This document shows, piece by piece, positions 23,170-33,461 of a stretch of 64,000 bases of DNA (position 1 is its first letter; each line of letters starts with the position of its first letter). Both the position numbers and the translations under genes were made by a program. A model generated the notes under the pieces. The model had not been told where the DNA came from. It saw only the letters and a list, made by a program, of their open reading frames with translations, and searched no databases. The stretch is from the NCBI GenBank assembly GCA_051294375.1, contig CM119265.1, forward strand, positions 24,797,605 through 24,861,604. The letters run 5' to 3'. This DNA comes from Paraspadella gotoi. Taxonomy: Eukaryota > Chaetognatha.

Positions 23170-26100
23170 TTTTTAAAATTTAACAATTATCTTTTTTTAC
23201 TTATTTAGTACTCAATTGGAATCCAGACGAAACCATTTATAAAATTTTTTTTTCTGTATGTTCTATTCTTTTTTTTTTCTGCCTTGGTCTGTACGTATGA
23301 TTAAAATAGTAGCAATATAATATCAACGTGAACCTCAAATCTCTCTACAGCCTTTTCTCCATCAGACTCTCCTCTTCTCCATCAACTACTCCATCGGACA
23401 CGCCCCCTCTCCATCTCGACGTCTGTCCCGAATTCGGCCTCGCGTCTCAAGACTTTAGATGTCGCGACTGTGAGGTCGACATTGCGATCGACGCTGATGG
23501 GAGGAGAGAAGCGCGGTTGTGCGACTATTCGGGGTAAGGAAGGACCGGAAGTGGGTGTTGCCGGGGCGGGGCCGTCCGGGGGCGGGTCTTGGTGAGGCAG
23601 AGGGCGTTGCTGGAATAAAAGGATAAAACTGCGTCGTAAATCAATGAGAGCGTCACAACGAAAATCCACAAGAGCAAACGTAAATTTGACCAACAATCAG
23701 GTTCTACTACTGTGCCGGTTGCCACGGTAACGAGACAAGCGTCATCCCAGCCCGCGTCGTCCACAATTGGGACTTCGAGCCCCGCCCAGTAGCGCGATCA
23801 TCGCTGAGACTCATCAAGCGAGGCTTCCGGTCGGCGTTCGTCGACCTCGGCGCCGTCAATCCGGCACTGGCGCGATGTTTTGCGCCGCTGGAGGGACTCG
23901 TCAGCGCCAGGAGAGATTTGGTTCTCATGAAGAGGTAAGAGCGGATGGGGTAAGGAAGGGTCATGGCGAAGTTATCGGGAAAGTTAGCAGGTGTAAGCAG
24001 GTGTAAGCAGGTTAGAGCGTTGCGCGTCTCTTCAAAAGTAAAGATAACATACTAAGTGATATTTTCGCTAACGATATTCATGTCTTTTCCAAAAAAAAGT
24101 ACAGAGTAGAATGTCAATCATATCTTAAGATTTATTTACATATTTTTTTAGTTAAAGCGCACAATTACAACTTTTTTGTTTTAAAAAAAATAGGAAATTC
24201 TTGTGGCGAATAGTATTGTCTACGGGCAGGTAGGGCAGCATCCTCCTGGCACATTAATCGGTTTCGCTCCTCCGGGACAAATTGGCCAGTCGCACATGAT
24301 CCCGGCGCAATTTGGTTCTGAGATGGAAAAAAATTAAATGATTTAATTATAAAAAAATTAATTTGTTAAGATGATACAAGAAAATTGCTCCTTTAATTTG
24401 ATATTCATGTACCATTGACATTAAACTACTAAAACTGGTTGTATGTATTGTTTATAAAGATTCTTTCTCTTTCAAACAGTAAGCATAAAATTTCTATTTC
24501 TCACTTCCCAATTTTTTTGTCGGTAATTTTGAACATTCTCAACATTTATTTGGAGCGATTAAATTGCATAGAAATATTAAAATACATAGTAAATATATAA
24601 AATATAAGTTATTTACGAGGGCAGCTGGGGCAACAATCGCCTGGTAACTGAGTAGGAATAGAACCGTCCGGGCAATTGGGCCAACCGCAAACGATGGTTG
24701 AGCAATCAGGTTCTGGTAAAAAATGGAATCGGGGGCAAGTATTAGGTTCTAGCCTCCTGAACCATCGTGTTACAGACTAATCCGAAGCTCAGGGATTGTT
24801 TTTTTTTACGAATGATTAATTAGTTCCAAACAGCTATTTTGTCTCTTCAGAAGATGAGATGTAAAGTTTTCTGAATTCACCTTGACGTGGCGCTGAAAAA
24901 AAAAGGGGGTGAATAGAAATATTTCTTTTTAAAAACACAATTTAGCACAAGCTTTTTTTTACTATTTTATGGTTACTTATTTCAAATTTTTTTTTAAATG
25001 ATAGATGTATATAAATTATTTATAATACCAGGACAGCTGGGGCAGCAATCGCCAGGTTGTTGGATCGGAATGGAACCGTCAGAGCATTTGGGCCAACCGC
25101 AGAGAACGGTTCTGCAATCAGGTTCTGTAACGAAAGAAGGCAATCAGAAACAAACTGTTTTGCAGAATATAAAAAAAATGTTATAACGGCAAATTGTACT
25201 ATGAATTATAAATTGAAAGGAAAATAATGCCAAGAATGAAAAGTAATGACTGAACTCACCTTTTCGCGGCGCTGCAACGGGGGAAGAGAAATATAAATAG
25301 AATTAAATAATGTTAGATGAATGATTAGGAAATCAAATTTTTAGCCCTGATCTTTAGAAATTCATATAAATAAAAGTATTACCAGGACAGCTGGGGCAAC
25401 AATCGCCGGGTCTTTGTATCGGGATGGAACCGTCCAAACAATTTGGCCAACCGCAAACAATGGTTGAACAGTCGGGTTCTGTTTGAAAATATTTTGAAGA
25501 AACAAATAGTCTGTTAATGGCAGACATTACTTGTAATTAAAATTAAATGATTATTTCGAATATGATATAGTAAACGAAAAGATATTACCCATTACACAAG
25601 GAATATGATGTACGACTTAAAATACCAAAAAAATAGAAAATCGATGTTTGATATTGAATGAACTTACCCTGCCGTTTGCTCGCAGCTAAAAGGGAGGGAT
25701 CGAATAAAAATGCGTTTAAAATAATTATAGGTTGATTTTTCACTAGACGAGGTAGCTTCACAAATTTATCCCTTCAAAACGATAATTAAAATTTATTATA
25801 ATATTCTTTTTTTATGTATAAGTAGAAAACTTTTTCAGAATAACTCTTAAACCCTCAAAAATCTTACGCGGGCAAGACGGGCAACATTTTCCCTCCAAGG
25901 TCTCTGGCGTGGCCCCGTCCGGGCAGATCGGCCACCCGCATTGAAGACCCTCGCAATTTTGGGGCCGAGCCATGGCCGTGCTCGTTGCCAAGAGCAACGC
26001 CGCGGCCAAAACGTAAATCAACGCCATCTTTTTTTTTCCTTTTTTTTTTTTGATTTCTCGTTTTTGTTTTTGTTTTCTCTCTCGATGGAGAAAAAAGTCA

Positions 26101-26877
26101 TTCCTAGAGTCTGTGCCTTTGGGAAAATTTATAGGCCGATGTCGACACGAGGAATCCTCTGTACAGGGATTTTCACTTTTTATCAATAAAATCATTTCCA
26201 TAATTATATGATAAATAAAGGAAATATTGCGTTAGATTTAAAAAAAAAAAATTATATCGACATTCGAAGATATTTGAGTGTTGTTATAAACGAAAAAAAG
26301 TGTTTATAAACTTTTAAATTTTTTGAAGTGAATTAAAGTTTATATAGTCATAAAATTGTTACGAATTAATGAAAAACACGCTGTACAAGTGTAAATATGA
26401 TTGAGTAAATAACAAAAAAGCGATACGTAAAATCAATATCATGGCCGATAAGGCCCCAAAAAAAGTCGGTAATATGACGAAGATATGCGATCGAAAAATC
26501 TGAATCGGCGACTTTTCTGGGTCATTTTTGTTAATCAATGGATGTTTGTTCGGAAATTTTTGTCTCATCAGCCAGACGCTTATATTTGTTTGGATTTCGT
26601 GGCCAAAAAATATTATTTGATAAAACAGGGGAAAAAAAACTCTTAATATTAGCTGATTTATCGTAATAGAACGACTTTTGATTCTGGAATCTCTCGTGAC
26701 TCGACCCCAAAAAAGTAGTGCGTGTTTTATTGGCGTGGAATTTCAATCATGAGTGTGAAGATTGTGAAAACGTTTTTTTTGGAGTTAATTATATAGCTAT
26801 AGAAGTACTGTAACTATAAATATAACTGGAACAAGTGGTACTAAATATGAAATATGTAAAATCGTTTTGAGCCTGAG

Positions 26878-26920
<43 letters not shown>

Positions 26921-27531
26921 TTCTCTCTCTCTCTCTCTTTCCCCAGCATCCTCTCTCAATGCCCCAGAGGCGGCGACTCCCTCCTTCTCTCTCTCTCCCA
27001 CAGATGGCACTTCGTTCTCTCTCCCTCGATCTTCAGCCTCCAAGACTTTGTCGATCTTCAATTCTCTCGTCTCGAGGATGAGATTGCGGAAGTTCGCGAC
27101 AAATTCGAACGTCACATCCGGGGACAGTGCGGACGGTGTAGCGCGAGGGGAAGCGTCTGCAAAGTCTGCAGGTTGAAGACGGTGTCTCTTTTAACGAATG
27201 TCGGATTCAGCGAAATATTGATCATGAAAGAATAATACTTTTTTAGTGGCTTAAGTAACTATACTCCTAATATAAAAGGATGACTTAAATAACTTCATAC
27301 TAAATGTATAAATAAAGATTTAAATTTAAATATATGTAAAATTCATACGGACCTCTATTCTCTCCCCCCCTCCCCCGCAGAAAACCGGAAGTCATTTTTC
27401 CCTTTGACGAAAGCGCCTTCGTTTGCAAGAGATGCAATCAAACGACGCACGTTGATTGTAACGCCGGAGCCGATGCGGACAGCGAGAGGCTCTGCCGAAG
27501 ATGTCGACACAAAAATTGGAGGAGAAAGTAA
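22781..27531 (+). CDS. DEF8: DEF8 orthologue (Rubicon-homology zinc-ribbon protein)
   Basis: Five exons, all joined in phase 2: 22781-23001, 23351-23533, 23701-23934, 26947-27171, 27381-27531; 337 aa. The RH (zf-RING_9/DUF4206) domain covers the last ~260 residues. Signatures are 'FRCRDC', 'RLCDYSGFYYCAGCHGNE', the near-invariant 'IPARVVHNWDFEPR', 'IFSLQDFVDL', then 'CGRCSARGSVCKVCRKP', 'VIFPFDES' and a final 'CKRC...CRRC' zinc pair. Length and spacing agree with vertebrate DEF8 (e.g. the stretch from 'LLMK' to 'SLQDF' has equal length). The N-terminal C1 domain of vertebrate DEF8 is not seen; the first ~95 residues are Ser/Arg-rich. RH proteins (DEF8, PLEKHM1, Rubicon) bind Rab7 or act in late endosome/lysosome positioning. 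Intron 3 (23935-26946) holds another gene antisense. Exon 1 has a broken duplicate left of the gap. Confidence 0.92.
24220..26027 (-). CDS. Secreted protein of five VWC-like cysteine modules, nested in DEF8 intron
   Basis: Eight minus-strand exons with consistent phase 1 borders: 26027-25868, 25685-25668, 25478-25383, 25271-25260, 25124-25029, 24892-24881, 24712-24617, 24317-24220; 195 aa. The start 'MALIYVLAAALLLATSTAMA' is a clear signal peptide. Each module reads like 'DCSTIVCGWPNC' then 'DGSIP', then 'GDCCPSCP', i.e. the CxxxxC...C...CCPxC half of a von Willebrand factor C domain. Three modules sit on identical-length 96-nt exons separated by 12-18-nt linker exons coding for short Ala/Pro/Arg/Lys spacers, showing growth by exon duplication. 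Likely extracellular; partner unknown. Other Cys-rich small-protein families (pacifastin- or antistasin-like) are possible. An AATAAA lies ~85 nt past the stop. It lies entirely inside DEF8 intron 3 on the opposite strand. Confidence 0.85.
24735..24850 (+). repeat. Partial copy of repeat family A
   Basis: TTAGGTTCTAGCC, GTGTTACAGACTAATCCGAA, GCTCAGGGATTG and TTGTCTCTTCAG match family A in the orientation of the 14.3-15.0 kb copy. The tail is diverged. Confidence 0.8.
26881..26940. repeat. (CT)n tract forming the polypyrimidine stretch of DEF8 intron 3
   Basis: A CT run immediately precedes the acceptor CCCCAG at 26941-26946, so the microsatellite itself serves as the polypyrimidine tract. 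Confidence 0.8.
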
Positions 27532-27559
27532 TTTCGAAAAATATGTGAACTTTTATGAT

Positions 27560-27565
27560 AATAAA
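27560..27565 (+). terminator. Polyadenylation signal AATAAA after DEF8
   Basis: Located 29 nt after the DEF8 stop codon. Confidence 0.6.
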
Positions 27566-27871
27566 ATCGTTTGAAAAAATGTCGAAGCAAAAAGAGCGCT
27601 TTCACTTTTCCACGTGTTTTTTTAATTGTTTTATTATTATTCCAAAGCTTTTTAATGTTGTTGTAGCTTGTTTTAGTATAAATAGGATCAAAAAGGATTT
27701 GTCCCAAGTCGCCGGTCTGTCTTCCGAATGATTTAAGAATCTCTCTGTCCGTCCGTCTCTTGGTCCATTCATCTTTCCATCCATTGATGTCAACCGCAAA
27801 TAGCCATTGACAAAGTTGAGTGCTCAGATCGGATTAGATAAAAACCGATCGGAATTTATCGCCCGTTCCCG

Positions 27872-27909
<38 letters not shown>

Positions 27910-27914
27910 CTCTC

Positions 27915-27956
<42 letters not shown>

Positions 27957-28026
27957 TCTTATGGATCCTCCCCGCTTCCTCATTTTTTTACTTTTTAATC
28001 TTTATTATTTTTGTTTCATTATGCTT
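27566..28026. other. Intergenic with (CT)n tract; no gene seen
   Basis: Contains a ~85-bp CT tract at 27872-27954 and AT-rich DNA. No supported exon. Confidence 0.6.
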
Positions 28027-28325
28027 TTTTTCTTTTTACTTTTTTTATTTTTTCTATCTTTCTTTCCCTTTCTTTCTTTATCATTTTCTTATTCTTATAT
28101 CTCTTATTCTTTCATTCTTGCTTTATATCTTTCTTTCTTTCTATCTTTTTTCTATTTTTTTCTTTTTTTTAATTTTTTTTCTAATTTCGAAATAATTCTC
28201 ATTGTTTCTCAACAAGATTTATCGTTTCAGTTTTCCGTTGCCCTTTTCCAATGCGTTGACAAACGTCCTGCCTTTTATTTTTCTTTCCAATTTTTTTTTC
28301 AGTTTCTATTTCCTTGCGGGAGTCG

Positions 28326-28361
<36 letters not shown>

Positions 28362-28939
28362 CTTCTCTCTCTCTTTCTTCTTCTTCTTCTCTCTCTCTCT
28401 CTCCTCTCTCTTCGCGCAATTCCTCCACTTTAATGTCAGAGATTAAAACGGAAGCATCGTTTTTTAAAGAGCGGAAAAAAGGAAACAGCGACGAAGGTCA
28501 AAAAAGAAACAGCGGAAAAAAACAACAAAGTTTAACTAAATAAATAAAAAATTGCATTTACAAACCAACAAAACACTATAAAAATATAAATGAATAAATA
28601 TAAAATAGAAACAAGCATAAACAAAAAGGGGCAAAGGTAAAACATTTTAGAACGGAATAAAACGTATACGTAGATCTCCCGAGAGAAACTAACCTAAGAA
28701 AAAGGACACGAAACGCACAGCACAAGAATGCTCGTATAAAGAAAAGAGAAAACAACAACAAACAACAACAACCAAGAAAAAGAAAACAGAATCGCAACAC
28801 AGGACGGCTGGAACCACAAAGAGTAAAATATCAACCATTTACGTTTAACCCGCGGAATGAATATAACTGCGTTCTTTCCGTGACAGGTTGACAATTCCAC
28901 TAAACGGTCCCGACTCTAATCACTAAAATCTCTCTCTCT

Positions 28940-29018
<79 letters not shown>

Positions 29019-29020
29019 TT
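28027..29020 (+). repeat. ~1 kb direct repeat, copy 1 (left of second gap)
   Basis: Pyrimidine-rich (T/CTT) sequence, then CT tracts, then a unique ~500-bp AT-rich part, repeated almost exactly after the 25-N gap. One-base indels separate the copies. It ends in a ~90-bp CT tract at the gap edge. No gene. Confidence 0.9.
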
Positions 29021-29045
29021 NNNNNNNNNNNNNNNNNNNNNNNNN
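29021..29045. other. Assembly gap (25 N)
   Basis: Twenty-five N between the two ~1 kb copies, the same configuration as at 20445-20469. Confidence 1.
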
Positions 29046-29347
29046 TTTTCTTTTTTACTTTTTTTATTTTTTCTATCTTTCTTTCACCTTTTCTTTCTTT
29101 TTATCATTTTCTGTATTTATATCTCTTATTCTTTCATTCCTGCTTTATATCTTTCTTTCTTTCTATCTTTTTTCTATTTTTTTCTTTTTTTTATTAATTT
29201 TTTTCTAATTTCGAAATAATTCTCATTGTTTCTCAAACAAGATTATCGTTTCAAGTTTTCCTTGCCCTTTTCCAATGCGTTGACAAACGTCCTGCCTTTT
29301 ATTTTCTTTCCAATTTTTTTTTCAGTTTCTATTCCTTGCGGGAGTCG

Positions 29348-29410
<63 letters not shown>

Positions 29411-30005
29411 TCTCTTTCTCTTCTCCTCTCTCTCTCTTTTTCCCTTCCTTTCTCTTCTCTTCTCTCTCTCTCTCTCTGCGCAATTCCTCCACTTTAATGT
29501 CAGAGATTTAAAACGGAAGCATCGTTTTTAAAGAGCGGAAAAAGGAAACAGCGACGAAGGTCAAAAAAGAAACAGCGGAAAAACAACAAAGTTTAACTAA
29601 ATAAATAAAAAATTGCCTTTACAAACCAACAAAACACTATAAAAATATAAATGAATAAATATAAAATAGAAACAAGCATAAACAAAAAGGGGCAAAGGTA
29701 AAACATTTTATGAACGGAATAAAACGTATACGTAGATCTCCCGAGAGAAACTAACCTAAGAAAAAGGACACGAAACGCGACAGCAGAATGCTCGTATAAA
29801 GAAAAGAGAAAACAACAACAAACAACAACAACAAGAAAAGAAAACAGAATCGCAACACAGACGGCCGGAACCACAAAGAGTAAAAATCAACCATTTACGT
29901 TTAACCCGCGGAATGAAATACTGCGTCTTTCCGTGACAGGTTGACAATTCCACTAAACGGTCCCGACTCTAATCAATAAAATCTCTCTCTTCTCTCTCTC
30001 CTTCT

Positions 30006-30057
<52 letters not shown>

Positions 30058-30078
30058 TCTCTCTCTCCTCTCTCTCTC
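29046..30078 (+). repeat. ~1 kb direct repeat, copy 2 (right of second gap)
   Basis: Matches 28027-29020 from TTTTCTTTTTTACTTTTTTT through the final CT tract. Confidence 0.9.
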
Positions 30079-33000
30079 GTCCTTGATTTGCATTTCATGA
30101 AAATCCCATGGGCCCTTTTAGTCCCAAGTCACTAAACTCATATTGTTCAGGGAAGCACGCGGCTCCATAACGTTTTATGCCTTCTTTTACTTTCCTCCTC
30201 CTCCTCTTCTTCTCCTCCCCTCCTCCTCAAAAGGTTTTTCCTTCACTTCCTTTTTCTTTACTTCTTTTCCTTTTTCTCTTTCTCCCTCCTTATCCCTTTT
30301 CCTTCAGCATTGTCTTGTTCTTTACCTTGTCCCTTCGACTTGTCCTTTCCCCATTCTCTCCCAATTGTCCCCCATATTCCTTGTCCCTTTTGAACCATTT
30401 CTCTTATTTGCCCCCCCCCACCTTCTCTTTGTCCTTTTCCTCCCCCATTTCCCCCCTTGTCTCCCCCACACCGTCTCTCCCCTTTGTCCTTCCTCCCTTC
30501 CACTTTGTCTTCATATATGTTTACGTCCCTTGGCGCTCTGGCTTCTCCGCCGATCTTATCTCGGTTGTTCTCTTGTTCGGCGAAAACAAAAAATCAAATC
30601 TCCGCAGGAAAGTTCTGACTGCATTTTTTTAAAAGAAAACAGGGTATTTCTTTACAGAGTGTCTTAGAAATAATTTAAATATTGTACAGGAATTTCTTTT
30701 TTTTTTTTTTAAGGAGTCCATCTTGTACTTCAGTTTTTAATCATTTTCAGTCCACCGGCCTGAATTGATTCATTTCGTTATCGGGATCATACTAGATGCT
30801 ATTTAGTTGTGGACTTCGTGATATTATAAAAAATAGAGTATTAATACATTTACTATAGAGACGACTTAATGGAAACGCCTCCACATTTCCAATTCGCTCA
30901 TAACCTCTCCACTCAAAAATCCTCGAAGGAGTTGAAGATCCCCTAGATTTGAAGGTCACGCAGCATTGGGTTAAGGCATCTCTCCCCCCCCCTCTCCAGC
31001 TTCCCCCCCCTCCCTCTCCCCCTCACTCTCCAGCTTCCCCCCCTCCCTCTCCCCCTCACCCTCCCCGGACAGCGGTTATGACGCGGGCGCATTTCAAAAT
31101 TTCTTTTACAATAGTCTCTCTCTGTTTGAGTCGCTCTTTTCCAACTTCCCATATATTTTACGCCGTCTTTTGTTCGCGCGGCGCCGGTTCGGGCACGAGG
31201 TTGAGATGCGGCGTCGCCGGGCGCTTGGCTGCGCGGTCGGGCGCCCGTTTTAACGCCGTCGGGCGCTCGTCGTTGCGTCATTGGATGCTCGACGATTCGC
31301 GGTTGGACAGTCGCGGTTGAGCGGATGGATGAAGATCGTTGCCTCGTTAGATTGTTGTTGTTTTTGTTGTTGTTTTGTATTATGATATAATGTACATTGT
31401 TTTTTTTTCACGGCTTCCATTAGTTTAACATAGCTGCAGAAGAAAAAACGAAGCTTAGATTAACTTGCCTCTTGACATACTTTACAACTAACAAACAGAA
31501 TCCTCGTAAACATAATTCACAGCGCCCACTTCGAAAAAAAAAACAAAAGGCCCTCGTCCTCCACCGATATTTATCGCGGATCGAATTCGAGGCCAGAAAA
31601 TTCGCGCCGCGCCATTCCTCTTAACTGTTATATTGCCCAGAAGGGCCACACGGAGCGAGCGAGCGTGCCGCGCGGGCTGTTTGTGGGGGTAGCCGAGAGT
31701 GTGGGGCGGAGGTCTGGCCGTGCTGAGCCGTGCGGCGCCGGCGCCGGTCGTCCGTTCGAAGTCTATTTATGATTTCGCGTCTCGGGATTTGGAGGACAGA
31801 TATTGATGCAGTCAACCAGCGTCTGTGGTGAATCTTTGGGGGGTGGGGATTGAAGGGGGGTCGGGGGGAGATAGGGATGTGGATGGGGGTGGGGGTGGGG
31901 CTGGGGGGGGAGGTAGGAGGTCGAGTGGTTGTGATAAAAGTTGGGTTTTCTAAGTGGATAAAGGGAAAGAGAACTCAAATATGGCGGGAAAAAAAAATTG
32001 AACAAAAAGAAGAGATATGAGGGAGATGTATCATTTAATGTGTATTTTTAGTGTTAGATACATAAATATATTCTTAAATACTTAGAGAATTAAGCTAATT
32101 TCTAATTTTTCTGCTGGTCTCATTTCATCTCCTTTTCCTCGGATGCTTTCAGCCCAAAGAAATCGCGTCGATCCTTCCTTTTAACATTTCTAAAAAAAAA
32201 AGTCTTCAACCTTTTTTTCTTCTTTACTCTTTCTTCTCCTTTCTCTTCTTTGATAATTTTCTTTTCTTTTTTTTTTATTTCTTCTTCTTAAATTCCTCCT
32301 CGCTCTCCCTTCACACTATTACTCTTCCTCTCTTCTCTTCCTCGTAGCTTTGCTCTTTCACCTCCTCATCATCCTCCTCCTCTTCCACTCAATCTCCGTT
32401 TGCGATTTTCCTCCGTTCGAACGAGACGGAGTCATCTCTGATTTCATTGGAGATGAGACGAGAAGAGATGAGAAAAGATGAGATGAGAAAGGATGAGATG
32501 GAAAGAGATGAGAAAAGTCGGATGGAAAGAAATTAGAAAAGTTGAGATGAATCATGAAAGAATATATGAAAGAGACAAGAAAAACAAGACGGAAAAAAAT
32601 AGAAATAAACAAACGAAGAAAATTCCCGCCATATTTAATCGAATTTTAAAGGGAAAAAGATTAAATAGAAACAAATCAGTGAATCTAATCTAATTTGACA
32701 CGTGATAGGACGCAGCTTCGCGAGCTCGCGTGGTGCACGCAGGATACGCAGCGTGAGCGCAGGATGCGCGGCGTGCGCGCATGCTCAAGCAACGACTTTT
32801 TGTTGTGACATCACGATCTGAAGACGATGATCTAACTCTATAGAAATTCCAGCCAATTAAACGACAAAGACGAAGTCTAAACTATTTAATAAATTAATTT
32901 AAATTCAATTACTTTACATATATTGACGAGAGTGACTTGTTTATAAAAATTGTTGAAAATAATTTGAGAACGGTTTTTTTCAATTATCTAAAAGTATGAA

Positions 33001-33461
33001 AATACATACAACTTAAACGATCGATGGGAATACTAGTTTAAAGTTTAAACATTGTATTGTAATTCTTTCTTGAAAATAAATCGTTGTTGCTACTGAAATT
33101 CAAATTTGTCTCGAGTTTAAACATTCAAGGAAAAAAATAGGTACTAACATTTTTCTACTAATGGAAAAATGGAAATTGGACTTTTGTGAGATCACAATCG
33201 AAAGAGATCTTCTTTGAAAATGAAAAAAATATCTTAACGTTTATAGAGAAAATATTTTCTTAATGGGAGTGAGTATTTTCTTCTTTTAATACAGCCTTAC
33301 AAATAAAGTTTATGTATTATTATTTTTAAAAAATTAAACTATGGACGGAGTGTTCAAAGACGGTCAAAAGAATATAAAAAAATTTTTTTGTAGAAAGTTG
33401 TCGCTTATTTTTTAACTGTGTAAGAAGTAACGAAGTAAAAAATGGATAAGACCATTTTCTG
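30079..33461. other. Intergenic, low-complexity; no supported gene
   Basis: Pyrimidine-rich DNA (30175-30520), C-rich runs (30980-31065), a GC-rich patch (31130-31330 and 31620-31760) of CpG-island character that may be regulatory, G-rich runs (31840-31910), and a purine-rich ATGAGA-like stretch (32450-32550). Open frames here are compositional. No exon chain or family match was found. Confidence 0.55.

Noticed and set aside
30143-30667. 174-aa Pro/Ser/Phe-rich open frame
   Set aside because: Pyrimidine-rich low-complexity DNA; two overlapping frames equally open and no splice context.
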